Positions 11,291-26,787 are shown, counted from the stretch's first letter. The stretch is 64,000 nt of DNA from Dickeya lacustris (GCF_029635795.1 NZ_CP114280.1:2542001-2606000); one strand, 5' to 3'. Program-made: numbers and translations. Notes: generated by a model not told the origin, from the letters alone.

Positions 11291-12778
11291 ATGCTGACGC
11301 TGGAATCTTTGGAAATGCTGTTATCCATCGACGAAAACGATCTGCTGGATGACGTTATCGTAGGTTTAATGGCAACGCCCCAGTTGGTGATGTTTTTTGA
11401 CAAATATCCGCGACTGAAAACGGCCGTTATGCGTGACTTGCCACAATGGAAAGAGAACCTGCGGCAGCGGCTGCGTGGTACTCAGGCACCGCCAGAGCTG
11501 GAAAAAGAGTTTAGCTGCTATCAGCAAACCCAGTTGATTAACGAGCACACCTTCCAGGCGCACTTACCGGATATCCTCTCCACGCTGCATCATGTGGATT
11601 CGCCATTTCTCAATCAGGCGGAGCAGTTAATACAGTCGGCATCACGCACGGCGACATCAACTATCAGCAGCAGTCAGCACAGCCTATTTATGCAACGCTG
11701 GCGTCTGAGTCTGACGTTGCAGACACTCAATCTCCACCAACAGATAATGGAACAGGAACGCGACCTGCTGCTCGACGAAATCCAAAAACGCCTGACCATC
11801 AGCGGCGCGCTGGAGCCGGTTTTGGCGGAAAACGAGACTGCGGCAGGGCGGTTATGGGATCTTTCTGCCAGCAAGCGCATGAAGCAGCCACTCAATGGCT
11901 TGCTGGAAACCGGCGCTTTTTTACAACAGCAGCCGGAGCTGCAACGCCTGGCAGAACGGCTTGGGCGTAGCCGGGAAACACAATCCGTACTCAGCCATGA
12001 TGCCCCCAAAGAGCCGTTTCAAATCATGGTACGGGAACCGGCGCTGGCACCGGAACAAGTGAGCGGCGTCCATCAAAGCGACGACATTTTAAGGCTCTTA
12101 CCAACAGAGCTGTCCACGCTGGGTATCAGTGAACTGGAATTCGAGTTTTACCGTCGGCTGTCTGAGCACCGCTTACTGACTTACCAGCTTCAGGGCGAGA
12201 GCTGGCGCGAGAAAACGCTGGAGCGGCCGGTCATCCATCAGCATAACGAGCAGCAGCCTCGCGGCCCTTTTATCGTCTGCGTTGATACCTCGGGTTCAAT
12301 GGGCGGCTTTAACGAACGTTGTGCCAAGGCATTTTGTCTGGCACTGATGCGTATTGCGCTGGCCGATAACCGCCGTTGCTACATCATGCTGTTCTCTACC
12401 GGCATCGTCAGCTATGACCTGACCTCGGAACATGGACTGGAAGACGCGATTCGCTTTTTAAGCCAAACGTTTCGCGGCGGCACCGATCTGGCCGGTTGTT
12501 TGTCACACCTGCTAGATAAAATGGACACCACGCAGTGGCAAGATGCCGATGCCGTGATTATTTCCGATTTTATTGCCCAACGTCTGCCTGACGAGCTGGT
12601 CAACAAGGTGAAACATCGTCAGCATCACTTACAACACCGTTTCCATGCCGTCGCCATGTCTGCACATGGCAAGCCCGGAATTTTGCGTATTTTTGACCAT
12701 ATCTGGCGTTTCGATACCGGCCTGAAAAGCCGTTTATTACGTCGTTTTCAACACCATAATGCCTTGCTCGCCAGCTGA
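11291..12778 (+). CDS. viaA: VWA-domain protein ViaA, partner of RavA
   Basis: ViaA is the von Willebrand factor A domain partner that stimulates the ATPase of RavA. The 495-residue protein has a helical N-terminal part and a C-terminal VWA domain. Its metal-ion-dependent adhesion site starts at Asp332 (VDTSGSMGG) and is completed by the TFRGGTDL threonine and the VIISDF aspartate. The gene starts five bases after ravA and is clearly co-transcribed. It is slightly longer than the E. coli protein. No clear terminator follows; only 110 bases separate it from asnC. Confidence 0.94.
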   Translation: MLTLESLEMLLSIDENDLLDDVIVGLMATPQLVMFFDKYPRLKTAVMRDLPQWKENLRQRLRGTQAPPELEKEFSCYQQTQLINEHTFQAHLPDILSTLHHVDSPFLNQAEQLIQSASRTATSTISSSQHSLFMQRWRLSLTLQTLNLHQQIMEQERDLLLDEIQKRLTISGALEPVLAENETAAGRLWDLSASKRMKQPLNGLLETGAFLQQQPELQRLAERLGRSRETQSVLSHDAPKEPFQIMVREPALAPEQVSGVHQSDDILRLLPTELSTLGISELEFEFYRRLSEHRLLTYQLQGESWREKTLERPVIHQHNEQQPRGPFIVCVDTSGSMGGFNERCAKAFCLALMRIALADNRRCYIMLFSTGIVSYDLTSEHGLEDAIRFLSQTFRGGTDLAGCLSHLLDKMDTTQWQDADAVIISDFIAQRLPDELVNKVKHRQHHLQHRFHAVAMSAHGKPGILRIFDHIWRFDTGLKSRLLRRFQHHNALLAS

Positions 12779-12888
12779 CCCTGACGGTATCAAACCATCA
12801 CCACCTACGCTGATGATTGATTGATGCCACAAGAACCAGTAAAACGCTCAGAGAAGCCTTTACAGCCCAATGTCTGGGGATACACACC

Positions 12889-13350
12889 ATGTCCGACATC
12901 TACACTCTGGATGAACTTGACCGCAGCATTCTCAATGCGTTGATGGAGAATGCCCGCACGCCTTATGCCGAGCTGGCCAAACTGTTTAGCGTTAGCCCCG
13001 GAACCATTCATGTCAGGGTAGAGAAAATGAAGCAGGCGGGCATTATTCTGGGAACCCGGCTGGCGGTGAACCCGAAGCAACTCGGGTACGATGTGTGCTG
13101 TTTTATCGGCATCATTCTCAAGAGCGCCAAGGATTACCCCTCTGCGCTGGAAAAGCTCAACAACCTGGAAGAGGTGGTCGAAGCGTATTACACCACCGGT
13201 CACTACAGTATTTTTATCAAGGTCATGTGCCGCTCAATCGACGCGTTGCAACATGTACTTATCAACAAGATCCAAACAATTGATGAAATTCAGTCCACTG
13301 AAACGCTGATCTCACTGCAAAACCCGATCATGCGTACCATCGCGCCCTAA
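12889..13350 (+). CDS. asnC: Lrp/AsnC-family regulator AsnC
   Basis: AsnC is a feast-famine transcription regulator that in E. coli activates asnA in response to asparagine and autoregulates. The 153-residue protein has an N-terminal helix-turn-helix (LDRSILNALMENARTPYAEL to SPGTIHVRVEKMKQAG) and the C-terminal RAM effector domain (EEVVEAYYTTGHYSIFIKV). It is very close to E. coli AsnC over the second half. The ATG giving MSDIYTLDELD is chosen from that alignment; the frame is open for 24 more upstream codons without support. Unusually, asnA is not next to it. Confidence 0.95.
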   Translation: MSDIYTLDELDRSILNALMENARTPYAELAKLFSVSPGTIHVRVEKMKQAGIILGTRLAVNPKQLGYDVCCFIGIILKSAKDYPSALEKLNNLEEVVEAYYTTGHYSIFIKVMCRSIDALQHVLINKIQTIDEIQSTETLISLQNPIMRTIAP

Positions 13351-13371
13351 GACTTTTTTACTATCCCCCTA

Positions 13372-13380
13372 TTATCCACA
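13372..13380 (+). promoter_or_regulatory. DnaA box upstream of mioC
   Basis: This is a perfect TTATCCACA 9-mer 22 bases after the asnC stop. In E. coli the mioC promoter carries a DnaA box that links its transcription to the replication cycle, and this site occupies the same place. A TACAAT at 13406-13411 could be the mioC -10 element. Confidence 0.8.
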
Positions 13381-13441
13381 GGTAGATCCCACCCTGATCA
13401 CAGCGTACAATGTGCCGTCGTTTAATCAGGTGGGAGCAAAC

Positions 13442-13888
13442 ATGACAGACATTACGCTTATTAGCGGCAGCACTCTTGGCAGTGCCGAGTACGTTTGCGA
13501 GCATCTTGAGTCTCTGCTGCAACCGGCAGGATTCAGCACGACGCTGCAACATGGGCCGGAATTGGCTGAGGTTTCAGCCACTGGGTTATGGTTGATAGTG
13601 ACATCAACACACGGCGCAGGCGATCTCCCCGATAACTTGCAGCCGTTTTATGACGACCTTGCAGCTTCACGACCCGATTTATCCAACCTGAGCTATGGCG
13701 CAATCGGCATCGGCAGCAGTGAATATGATACGTTCTGCGGCGCAATCGAGAAGCTGGATCAACTCATGCAGTCCCTTGGGGCGCGGCGGATCGGCGATGT
13801 GCTGAAGATCGACATCACCCAACATGATATTCCTGAAGATCCGGCTCAAGCCTGGCTGGAATCCTGGATTGAATTATTCAAGGTATAA
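13442..13888 (+). CDS. mioC: Flavodoxin-like protein MioC
   Basis: MioC is an FMN-binding flavodoxin needed for biotin synthase activity in vitro. It is best known for its position beside oriC, where its transcription can influence initiation. The 148-residue product starts MTDITLISGSTLGSAEYVCEHL, whose SGSTLGSAE is the FMN phosphate loop. The flavin-contacting STHGAGDLPDN and IGSSEYDTFCGA follow. The ATG at 13442 is chosen by alignment with E. coli MioC and lies nine bases after a GGGAG. It runs toward oriC. Confidence 0.95.
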   Translation: MTDITLISGSTLGSAEYVCEHLESLLQPAGFSTTLQHGPELAEVSATGLWLIVTSTHGAGDLPDNLQPFYDDLAASRPDLSNLSYGAIGIGSSEYDTFCGAIEKLDQLMQSLGARRIGDVLKIDITQHDIPEDPAQAWLESWIELFKV

Positions 13889-13897
13889 TTTTTTTTC

Positions 13898-14156
13898 GCG
13901 ATCATCTGTGGATAAATGTATTAAGAACACGGGTAAAAGCCGTAGTTATCCCAATAATAACCCGTGTCGATTTTTTGAGCTGTGTATAACTGCCCATTCA
14001 GATCCCAGCTAATACCGTGCTGGATCACCGATCATTCACAGCTAATGATCGGCCATAACGCATTGATCTTCAAATTGGATCTCGCCTTATCCACAGAAGT
14101 TGCGGATCCTAATAAGAGATCTAATAAAGAGATCTTTAAATAAAAAAGATCTTTCT
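13898..14156. other. oriC: Chromosomal replication origin oriC
   Basis: The segment between mioC and mnmG aligns by eye with E. coli oriC. Perfect DnaA boxes are R4 (13907-13915, minus strand) and R1 (14087-14095, TTATCCACA). R2 is TTATACACA on the minus strand (13981-13989), and R3 is the degenerate TTATCCCAA at 13946-13954. Three AT-rich 13-mers follow, at 14109-14121 (identical to the E. coli left 13-mer GATCTCTTATTAG on the minus strand), 14122-14134 and 14139-14151. About eleven GATC Dam/SeqA sites lie in under 300 bases. The conserved GGATCACCGATCATTCACAG block is near 14022. Bidirectional replication from here agrees with gene orientation on both sides. Confidence 0.96.
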
Positions 14157-14262
14157 TTAATTATCCGACGATCCAACAGACTTGGTTGACGGAACAAACT
14201 TAAGTAGAATCCCCCACCCCGGGCCAGTAACGATCATGCGCAACCACGCGAGGTGCAGCACC

Positions 14263-16153
<1,891 letters not shown>

Positions 16154-16228
16154 TAACACCGCCGACCAATGTTGATTCATGGCCGCAATACGCGGCCATG
16201 TTGCCTTAACCGACAACAGGATTTCTTC

Positions 16229-16849
16229 GTGCTCGAGATACTTAACAGCCTGCTGCAACGTGCTGGAATGGCGCTGACCGATCAGCAAAAAAATCAGTTA
16301 TTGCAGTACGTTGCGTTACTCCACAAATGGAACAAAGCCTACAACCTCACATCAGTGCGAGAGCCGGAGCAGATGCTGGTTCGGCACATCATGGACAGCC
16401 TGGTGGTTGAGCCGCATCTGGTCGGCAGCCGTTTTATTGATGTTGGCACCGGCCCGGGTTTACCCGGCGTGCCGCTGGCTATCATTCGCCCTGATGCGCA
16501 CTTCGTCTTGCTCGATAGCCTTGGTAAACGGATTCGTTTCCTGCGTCAGGTTCAGCATGAATTACATCTGGACAATATTGAACCTGTGCAAAGTCGGGTG
16601 GAGGATTTTCCGGCCGAACCGCCGTTTGACGGCGTTATCAGCCGCGCGTTTGCCTCGTTACAGGACATGGTGAACTGGTGCCAGCATCTGCCTTCTCGCC
16701 AGCATGGGCGTTTTTATGCACTGAAAGGCGTGCTTCCCCATGACGAGATAGCGCAGTTGCCGCAAGGCGTGACCGTCGAGCGCGTTGCGCCATTATCGGT
16801 TCCTGAACTGGAAGGGGAGCGTCATTTAGTGGTGCTTAAACCCAACTAA
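16229..16849 (+). CDS. rsmG: 16S rRNA m7G527 methyltransferase RsmG (GidB)
   Basis: RsmG transfers methyl from S-adenosylmethionine to N7 of G527 in 16S rRNA; its loss gives low-level streptomycin resistance. The 206-residue protein has the SAM-binding motif [17 protein letters not shown], then [12 protein letters not shown] and [16 protein letters not shown] start at 16229 ([18 protein letters not shown]) is chosen from alignment with E. coli RsmG. An upstream ATG at 16169 would add 20 unsupported residues. It follows mnmG by 75 bases in the usual order. Confidence 0.95.
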   Translation: MLEILNSLLQRAGMALTDQQKNQLLQYVALLHKWNKAYNLTSVREPEQMLVRHIMDSLVVEPHLVGSRFIDVGTGPGLPGVPLAIIRPDAHFVLLDSLGKRIRFLRQVQHELHLDNIEPVQSRVEDFPAEPPFDGVISRAFASLQDMVNWCQHLPSRQHGRFYALKGVLPHDEIAQLPQGVTVERVAPLSVPELEGERHLVVLKPN

Positions 16850-17220
16850 TTTTGTCATTTATCAAAAAAATCATGAATATTTGTAAGCTTCTCAGGCTGA
16901 TAGCTAAAAGTGAAATAATGACGTGAGTAACCTTGTTATTTACCTGGATTTTACAACTCAGTCGCATGCTTCGATGTTATCCCCTGTCTGAGACGATTTG
17001 CTGGCCGCCATTTTTTACCATTCTTGCCTGTTAGCGTGGTAAAACCATGTTAAAAACATGAGAAAAAAATATCCGGCTTGTCAACAGATGGTTTTTAGGC
17101 TGTATTCATGCTGTTTTGTAGATGTTCTTTTTTAACTAATTGAATTTAAAAAAGATAAATGACTTTTTTTGCTAAAGACAAAAAAAAAACGATTCAGCTA
17201 TAAAAGTACCTGTTGCTCTT

Positions 17221-17240
17221 TATGTGAGTGATATCACATA
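17221..17240. promoter_or_regulatory. Perfect CRP-like site upstream of atpI
   Basis: TGTGAGTGATATCACA matches the CRP consensus TGTGA-N6-TCACA at all ten half-site positions, and the flanking TA/TA extends the symmetry. It lies about 160 bases upstream of the inferred atp transcription start, farther than a classical activator position. No other gene is nearby. Confidence 0.75.
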
Positions 17241-17351
17241 TTGGCGGTGATGAAAGGCCGAAAGCATCCAAACGGTCTGGAAAGATAGTTAGTGAAAATA
17301 AGGCTTCGGAAATAAATTTAAATAATCGTTCACCTTTTTGCTACTTATCGA

Positions 17352-17379
17352 TTGAATTCGCATGGATGACCCGTATAAT
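17352..17379 (+). promoter_or_regulatory. Putative atp operon promoter
   Basis: TTGAAT (17352-17357) and a perfect TATAAT (17374-17379) are separated by 16 bases. They lie about 95 bases before the atpI start, where the main promoter of the E. coli atp operon is also found. Confidence 0.75.
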
Positions 17380-17473
17380 TTGCTCGTTTTTCGCTGCTTG
17401 ACTCGGTACTTCAAAGGCAGTTTTATACGGTCATTCAGCATACCTCTGAAAAGGTACGGGGAGAGCAAACATT

Positions 17474-18671
<1,198 letters not shown>

Positions 18672-18701
18672 TTTTTTACAACACTACAACGTTTTAACTG
18701 A

Positions 18702-19494
<793 letters not shown>

Positions 19495-19508
19495 GGAGGG
19501 AGGGGCTG

Positions 19509-20042
19509 ATGTCTGAATTTGTCACGGTAGCTCGCCCCTACGCCAAAGCAGCTTTTGACTTTGCCGTTGAGAACCAGGCGCTTGAGCGCTGGCAGCAGAT
19601 GCTGGCATTTGCTGCCGAAGTCGCACGTAATGAACACATCGCCAGTATGCTGGCTGGGGTTATTGCCCCCCAGACGATGGCGCAAACGTTCATCACCGTG
19701 TGCGGTGAACAACTGGATGAAGCGGGCCAGAACCTGATTAGGGTCATGGCTGAAAACGGACGTTTGCCGGTGCTGCCTGAAGTGCTGGAACAGTTTGTTC
19801 AATTGCGTGCGGAGCTGGAATCGACCGTGGATGTCGAGGTCATTTCCGCCACCACGTTGAGCGAGCCGCAGTTATCCAAGATAACTGTTGCGATGGAACA
19901 ACGTCTGTCACGTAAAGTGAAGCTGAATTGCAAAATTGATAAGTCTGTTATGGCCGGCGTAGTCATTCGCGCAGGCGATATGGTGATAGACGGCAGTATT
20001 CGTGGTCGTCTGGAACGTCTGGCAGACGTCTTGCAGTCTTAA
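19509..20042 (+). CDS. atpH: ATP synthase F1 subunit delta
   Basis: Delta joins the top of the F1 alpha/beta ring to the b-subunit stalk. It has 177 residues, as in E. coli. It begins [20 protein letters not shown] and ends with the conserved [21 protein letters not shown] region and [12 protein letters not shown] strong AAGGAGG ribosome site overlaps the spacer after atpF. Its gene is 14 bases from atpF and 12 from atpA. Confidence 0.97.
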   Translation: MSEFVTVARPYAKAAFDFAVENQALERWQQMLAFAAEVARNEHIASMLAGVIAPQTMAQTFITVCGEQLDEAGQNLIRVMAENGRLPVLPEVLEQFVQLRAELESTVDVEVISATTLSEPQLSKITVAMEQRLSRKVKLNCKIDKSVMAGVVIRAGDMVIDGSIRGRLERLADVLQS

Positions 20043-20054
20043 GGGGACTGGAGC

Positions 20055-21596
20055 ATGCAACTGAATTCCACCGAAATCAGTGAACTGATCAAGCAGCGGA
20101 TTGCTCAGTTCAACGTTGTGAGTGAAGCTCACAACGAAGGTACCATTGTTTCCGTCAGTGACGGGATCATCCGCGTACACGGCCTGGCCGATGTGATGCA
20201 GGGTGAAATGATTTCTCTGCCGGGCAACCGTTACGCCATTGCACTGAACCTGGAGCGCGACTCCGTTGGTGCGGTCGTCATGGGGCCGTATGCAGACCTG
20301 GCCGAAGGCATGAAAGTCAAATGCACCGGCCGTATTCTGGAAGTACCGGTTGGCCGTGGCCTGTTGGGTCGTGTGGTCAACACGCTGGGTGCGCCGATCG
20401 ACGGTAAAGGCCCGGTTGATAACGACGGTTTCTCGCCGGTAGAAGCGATTGCACCGGGTGTTATCGATCGTCAGTCGGTTGATCAGCCGGTTCAGACCGG
20501 TTACAAATCCGTTGATGCCATGATTCCAATCGGTCGTGGTCAGCGTGAATTGGTTATCGGCGACCGTCAGACCGGTAAAACCGCGCTGGCTATCGATGCC
20601 ATCATCAACCAGCGTGATTCCGGCATTAAATGTATTTATGTCGCTATCGGCCAGAAAGCGTCCACCATTGCTAACGTGGTGCGTAAACTGGAAGAGCATG
20701 GCGCATTGGCCAACACCATTGTGGTGGTAGCAACGGCGTCTGAATCTGCGGCATTGCAGTATCTGGCTCCTTATGCCGGTTGTGCGATGGGCGAATACTT
20801 CCGCGATCGCGGCGAAGATGCGTTAATCATTTATGATGACCTGTCTAAGCAGGCGGTAGCTTACCGTCAGATTTCCCTGTTGCTGCGTCGTCCGCCGGGT
20901 CGTGAAGCGTATCCAGGTGACGTGTTCTACCTGCACTCCCGTTTGCTGGAGCGTGCGGCGCGTGTTAACGCCGATTACGTCGAGAAGTTTACTAACGGTG
21001 CGGTGAAAGGAAAAACCGGTTCACTGACTGCGTTGCCAATTATTGAAACGCAGGCAGGTGACGTTTCCGCGTTCGTTCCGACCAACGTTATCTCGATTAC
21101 CGACGGTCAGATCTTCCTGGAATCCAACCTGTTCAACTCCGGTATTCGTCCGGCGGTTAACCCAGGGATTTCCGTATCCCGTGTGGGTGGTGCCGCGCAG
21201 ACCAAGATCATGAAGAAACTGTCCGGTGGTATTCGTACCGCGCTGGCGCAGTACCGCGAACTGGCTGCGTTCTCCCAGTTTGCTTCCGATCTGGATGATG
21301 CAACCCGTAAACAGCTCAGTCACGGTCAGAAAGTGACCGAATTGCTGAAGCAGAAACAGTATGCGCCGATGTCTGTTGCGCAACAGTCTCTGGTGCTGTT
21401 CGCGGCGGAACGTGGCTATCTGGAAAACGTCGAACTGGCGAAAGTTGGCAGCTTCGAAGCCGCGCTGCTGGCTTACGCCAGCCGTGAGCACGGCGAGCTT
21501 CTGCAGCAGATCGACCAGACGGGTGCTTATAACGATGAGATCGAGGGTAAATTCAAAGCTATCCTCGATACCTTTAAGGCAACCCAGTCCTGGTAA
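20055..21596 (+). CDS. atpA: ATP synthase F1 subunit alpha
   Basis: Alpha is the non-catalytic nucleotide-binding subunit of F1. It has 513 residues, as in E. coli. The P-loop GDRQTGKT is at residues 169-176, and [18 protein letters not shown] carries the Walker B region. [24 protein letters not shown] is the ATPase alpha/beta signature, and [20 protein letters not shown] follows. The N-terminal residues ([16 protein letters not shown]) are the delta-binding peptide. GGGGA precedes the ATG. Confidence 0.98.
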   Translation: MQLNSTEISELIKQRIAQFNVVSEAHNEGTIVSVSDGIIRVHGLADVMQGEMISLPGNRYAIALNLERDSVGAVVMGPYADLAEGMKVKCTGRILEVPVGRGLLGRVVNTLGAPIDGKGPVDNDGFSPVEAIAPGVIDRQSVDQPVQTGYKSVDAMIPIGRGQRELVIGDRQTGKTALAIDAIINQRDSGIKCIYVAIGQKASTIANVVRKLEEHGALANTIVVVATASESAALQYLAPYAGCAMGEYFRDRGEDALIIYDDLSKQAVAYRQISLLLRRPPGREAYPGDVFYLHSRLLERAARVNADYVEKFTNGAVKGKTGSLTALPIIETQAGDVSAFVPTNVISITDGQIFLESNLFNSGIRPAVNPGISVSRVGGAAQTKIMKKLSGGIRTALAQYRELAAFSQFASDLDDATRKQLSHGQKVTELLKQKQYAPMSVAQQSLVLFAAERGYLENVELAKVGSFEAALLAYASREHGELLQQIDQTGAYNDEIEGKFKAILDTFKATQSW

Positions 21597-21648
21597 CGCC
21601 CTGTGGCCTGCCGTAAGGCAGGCCGCTAGGCATTGAGGAGAAGCTAAG

Positions 21649-22512
21649 ATGGCCGGCGCAAAAGAGATACGTAGTAAGATCGGAAGCGTCCAGAACACGC
21701 AGAAGATCACCAAAGCGATGGAAATGGTCGCCGCTTCCAAAATGCGTAAATCGCAGGATCGTATGGCGGCCAGCCGTCCTTATGCGGAAACCATACGCAA
21801 AGTGATTGGTCACCTTGCGTTAGGGAATCTGGAATATAAACACCCGTACCTGGAAGAGCGTGACGTTAAGCGCGTCGGGTATCTGGTGGTGTCTACCGAC
21901 CGTGGCCTGTGCGGCGGCCTGAACATCAACCTGTTCAAGAAGCTGCTGGCTGATATGAAAGCCTGGAACGAAAAAGGCGCCGAAATCGATTTGGCGATGA
22001 TTGGTTCCAAAGGCGTTTCTTTCTTCGGTTCTGTAGGCGCAAACATTGTTGCTCAGGTTACTGGTATGGGGGATAACCCTTCATTGTCCGAGTTGATCGG
22101 GCCGGTAAAAGTCATGTTACAGGCCTACGACGAAGGTCGTCTGGACAAACTGTACGTGGTGAGCAACAAGTTCATCAATACCATGTCTCAGGTGCCGCAA
22201 GTTGTTCAGTTGCTGCCGCTGCCTCCGGCAGAAGAAGGCGAACTGACGAAGAAATCCTGGGATTACCTGTATGAACCCGATCCTAAGTCGCTACTGGATA
22301 CCCTGTTGCGCCGCTATGTGGAGTCTCAGGTTTATCAGGGCGTCGTAGAAAACCTGGCCAGTGAACAGGCCGCGCGAATGGTAGCGATGAAGGCCGCGAC
22401 AGATAACGGCGGCAACCTGATTAAAGAGTTGCAGTTGGTTTACAACAAGGCTCGTCAGGCAAGCATCACTCAGGAACTCACCGAAATCGTATCGGGAGCC
22501 TCCGCGGTTTAA
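21649..22512 (+). CDS. atpG: ATP synthase F1 subunit gamma
   Basis: Gamma is the rotating central shaft of F1. The 287-residue protein has the long N-terminal helix ([31 protein letters not shown]) and the C-terminal helix ([35 protein letters not shown]) that together form the coiled-coil axle. The Rossmann-like middle part begins at [19 protein letters not shown] precedes the start. A short inverted repeat (GGCCTGCCGTAAGGCAGGCC) lies between atpA and atpG. Confidence 0.98.
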   Translation: MAGAKEIRSKIGSVQNTQKITKAMEMVAASKMRKSQDRMAASRPYAETIRKVIGHLALGNLEYKHPYLEERDVKRVGYLVVSTDRGLCGGLNINLFKKLLADMKAWNEKGAEIDLAMIGSKGVSFFGSVGANIVAQVTGMGDNPSLSELIGPVKVMLQAYDEGRLDKLYVVSNKFINTMSQVPQVVQLLPLPPAEEGELTKKSWDYLYEPDPKSLLDTLLRRYVESQVYQGVVENLASEQAARMVAMKAATDNGGNLIKELQLVYNKARQASITQELTEIVSGASAV

Positions 22513-23943
<1,431 letters not shown>

Positions 23944-23963
23944 CGCCTTGATAGGAGGGTGAT

Positions 23964-24386
23964 ATGGCTGCTATGACTTACCATCTGGATGTCGTTAGTG
24001 CGGAACAGGCGATGTTTTCCGGTCTGGTACAGAAAATCCAGGTAACCGGTAGCGAAGGCGAGCTGGGGATTTATCCCGGTCACGCCCCCCTGCTCACGGC
24101 CATTAAGCCTGGTATGGTGCGCATTGTTAAACAGCACGGTGATGAAGAGTACATCTATCTGTCCGGCGGCATCCTTGAGGTGCAGCCGAACATGGTAACA
24201 GTGTTGTCCGATACCGCCATTCGTGGGCAGGATCTTGATGAAGCGCGAGCGTTGGAAGCCAAGCGTAAAGCTGAGTCGAATATTCACAACTCGCATGGCG
24301 ATGTGGATTACGCTCAAGCCTCTGCTGATTTGGCGAAGGCGATTGCTAAATTGCGCGTCATTGAGCTGACCAAAAAAGCGATGTAA
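23964..24386 (+). CDS. atpC: ATP synthase F1 subunit epsilon
   Basis: Epsilon is part of the rotor and an internal inhibitor of ATP hydrolysis. The 140-residue protein has the N-terminal beta-sandwich ([36 protein letters not shown]) and the C-terminal two-helix regulatory domain ([36 protein letters not shown]). AGGAGGG lies before the ATG. It is the last gene of the atp operon and is followed by an intrinsic terminator. Confidence 0.97.
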   Translation: MAAMTYHLDVVSAEQAMFSGLVQKIQVTGSEGELGIYPGHAPLLTAIKPGMVRIVKQHGDEEYIYLSGGILEVQPNMVTVLSDTAIRGQDLDEARALEAKRKAESNIHNSHGDVDYAQASADLAKAIAKLRVIELTKKAM

Positions 24387-24444
24387 CAGATGCAACGGTG
24401 AGCGCGCTCGCCCCATAGGGTGCCGATAGCGCAATACCGCAAGA

Positions 24445-24477
24445 AAAAAGCCAGCTGATTTCAGCTGGCTTTTTTTA
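24445..24477. terminator. Bidirectional intrinsic terminator between atpC and pelX
   Basis: A perfect AGCCAGCTGA/TCAGCTGGCT stem with a two-base loop (24449-24470) has an A run on the left and a T run on the right. It can therefore stop the atp operon from the left and pelX from the right. Confidence 0.93.
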
Positions 24478-24480
24478 TCG

Positions 24481-24516
24481 GCCCGCCTGATTGCCGTTGA
24501 TGGCAACAAGGCGGGC
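24481..24516. terminator. Stem-loop just past pelX
   Basis: GCCCGCCT pairs with AGGCGGGC, and inside them TTGCC pairs with GGCAA around GTTGAT. It lies 22 bases past the pelX stop and directly before the bidirectional terminator. It has no T run of its own, so it may only stabilise the 3' end. Confidence 0.5.
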
Positions 24517-24538
24517 TGTCTTCCCTGATATCGGTGTG

Positions 24539-26743
24539 TTATTTCTTCTTCAAAAAGTCACCCAGTTGCAGGTTGCCTTTGTCATCACGGCTAAATACCG
24601 CAGGCACCACGACCGATTTATAGTTTGCGAGGGTCATGGTTTTACCCTGGCTGTTGACTGAGCGGTTGCCTTTGATGAAGTAGTTACTGTCATCAGCCCG
24701 GCCGACTATCGCATCGTCGTATTGGCCGGGTTTGGTACGCAGCGAGACGTTATTTTTGAACACGCCCTGTTTTTCCGGGCCATAGTAAGGGCTTGGGCGG
24801 AAAATGAAGTTAAAGCGTACGTTATCCAGCGCGATATTGTTGTACACCTGTATCGCACCAGGGTTGAAGTTATCGGTGAAGCCATCCATGTGGTTGCCGA
24901 TAGCGATGCTGTTTTTCACCTGATGAGCGACCGGTTGGCCTTCGCCACCTAATTTGAAACCGTTACTGGTGTTGTTGACCGAAATCGAATTCTCGATCAC
25001 CACAACGCCATTCGGGCCATCTTCGATTTTATTGAACAGGTCGAAACCATCATCGATGTTGTCATGTGAATAGGCACCACGGATCACGTTGCCTTCCCCT
25101 ACCCGCATTTTCACGGCAAAACCATCGGCATCCTTTTTACTGGCATCCTGATTGCTGTGCGATTCGGAATTGAGGATCAGGTTGTGGCTGGCCCATAGCG
25201 GTCGGCCAACATTCTCATTAGACGACACCTGAATGCCGGTGTTATCACAGTGATGCGCCAGCACTCGCTCAATCACGTTGTGGCTGCCTTCAATGCGGAA
25301 GCTTTTTTCTGTAACTTCAACGCCTTTCACTTTCCAGTAGTTGGCGTTAAGTTGCAGGCCATGAAACACGGCTTTTTTGCCTGCCAGCGTCAGGGTTTTA
25401 ATACCCTTGGCGTTACCACTGGCAGAAACGGGAATGGTTGTAGCGCTGTAATCACCGTCCATCAGCCATAACGTGCCGCCAGGTTGCAGCGCACTGATTG
25501 CTGTTTTGATATCCAGCGGCGCGGTTTTACTGCCGTTATTACTGGCTTTCCCTTCGGGTGAAACATACAGATTTTTCGCATCCGCCAGCGTGATTTTTTC
25601 TACGCTGAATGACGTTTCTTTGGCGGTTTTGTCGTCACCCTCTGTCGGGGTGTACACCAATTTGATGTCTGACTTAGGTTTGAGCAATTTGGTCGTGAGT
25701 GATAAATCATTCCCTGCCCGTAACTGCTGGGGTTTACCTAATGATTTGCCATCCTGAAATACTTCGATAGTGCCGTTGTAGTTCGCTCGCGCCTGAATCT
25801 GATAGCTATCGCTGGCAGACACCGCTGAGGACGCTATCTGTAATAGCGGCGCGTAACTTTCGGCTTTGAACGGTGCAGAAACCTTGGTATTCGCCGGGCT
25901 GGTGGTCAGGCTGGCATTACTGATGGTGATTTTGGCATTACGCGAAGCGAAGAACCCCACATAATAGTTCTCTTTATCCTGACGAGTAACGACATCGGCA
26001 CCCTCGACGCTTTTACTCACCCACTGATCGCTGCCTTTAGGCGCATACGAGGTAATAAACCCTTCATCAGTACGCTCAAGCTTCAGGCGAAAGGTGGGTG
26101 TTTGTTGCAGATTGATCTTTTCCTGATAGCTGGTGCGAGTGATTTTGGCGTTGGTGTTGCCCCAGGGTTGGGTGACGCCATCACGGCTAATCAACTGCAT
26201 CTTAACATCGGTGCCCGATTTTTTATCCTGCGTCATGATGGCGTTCATCACCATGTTGGATGCCGCTGGAAATTCTTCATAGCCCTCTTTTAACGGCTCC
26301 TGACGCGGCACACCGAGAATATCGCGCACCAGCAAACCGGCACCTTCCTGTGCATTTGGTTTGGCATCGGTTTCCGGGCCGAAGTGGTCTACCGTTACGT
26401 CTGCCTGTAGCACGAAATTCGCTTTTGCCGGGAGTTCGGTATAGAAAAAGGTCAAGCCATCATGGGTATTGGCAATTTTACCGCCCCGGCTTTCAATCGT
26501 GACGGGTTGTGACAGGTCAGCCTTATCGGTTGTGGTGAGTTTTTTACCGTTAATGGTGACGGTGTTGACGCCGACTTTTTCAGGCAGAACGTTGGTAGCA
26601 AAATTGACGTCGGTGGATTGACCAAAAGCGATGCTACGCCAGACAGGTGCGGCATCTTGTGTGGCAGAAAACGCCGTATTGGGCCCCAGAAGTAACATTG
26701 AATTAAGGGCGACAGTGAGTAGCCCCGAAACAGCATATTTCAT
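24539..26743 (-). CDS. pelX: Exopolygalacturonate lyase PelX (polysaccharide lyase family 9)
   Basis: PelX attacks pectate chain ends by beta-elimination and releases short unsaturated products. In Dickeya the enzyme is periplasmic. The 734-residue precursor has a signal peptide (MKYAVSGLLTVALNSMLLL, cut near AFSA). The N-terminal 370 residues form beta-rich accessory domains. The C-terminal 340 residues form a right-handed parallel beta-helix with family-9 landmarks. These are the Ca-binding cluster DADGFAVKM...NIDDGFDLFNK and the NGFKLGG motif that carries the likely catalytic lysine. The ATG at 26743 follows GGAG; a longer frame begins 12 codons upstream without support. A KdgR-type operator lies 45 bases upstream. 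The gene is inserted between atpC and glmU, which are neighbours in E. coli. Confidence 0.9.
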   Translation of the reverse strand: MKYAVSGLLTVALNSMLLLGPNTAFSATQDAAPVWRSIAFGQSTDVNFATNVLPEKVGVNTVTINGKKLTTTDKADLSQPVTIESRGGKIANTHDGLTFFYTELPAKANFVLQADVTVDHFGPETDAKPNAQEGAGLLVRDILGVPRQEPLKEGYEEFPAASNMVMNAIMTQDKKSGTDVKMQLISRDGVTQPWGNTNAKITRTSYQEKINLQQTPTFRLKLERTDEGFITSYAPKGSDQWVSKSVEGADVVTRQDKENYYVGFFASRNAKITISNASLTTSPANTKVSAPFKAESYAPLLQIASSAVSASDSYQIQARANYNGTIEVFQDGKSLGKPQQLRAGNDLSLTTKLLKPKSDIKLVYTPTEGDDKTAKETSFSVEKITLADAKNLYVSPEGKASNNGSKTAPLDIKTAISALQPGGTLWLMDGDYSATTIPVSASGNAKGIKTLTLAGKKAVFHGLQLNANYWKVKGVEVTEKSFRIEGSHNVIERVLAHHCDNTGIQVSSNENVGRPLWASHNLILNSESHSNQDASKKDADGFAVKMRVGEGNVIRGAYSHDNIDDGFDLFNKIEDGPNGVVVIENSISVNNTSNGFKLGGEGQPVAHQVKNSIAIGNHMDGFTDNFNPGAIQVYNNIALDNVRFNFIFRPSPYYGPEKQGVFKNNVSLRTKPGQYDDAIVGRADDSNYFIKGNRSVNSQGKTMTLANYKSVVVPAVFSRDDKGNLQLGDFLKKK

Positions 26744-26787
26744 GTTTTCTCCATTATTCTTTGTTATTGAACACGGCATTATGTCAA

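Larger units (their letters stand above)
16850..17473. other. Long AT-rich spacer upstream of the atp operon
   Basis: These 624 bases hold no convincing gene. The first half is AT-rich with several A and T runs. The second half contains a perfect CRP-like palindrome (17223-17238) and the likely atp promoter (17352-17379). No strong intrinsic terminator for rsmG is obvious. Confidence 0.7.
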
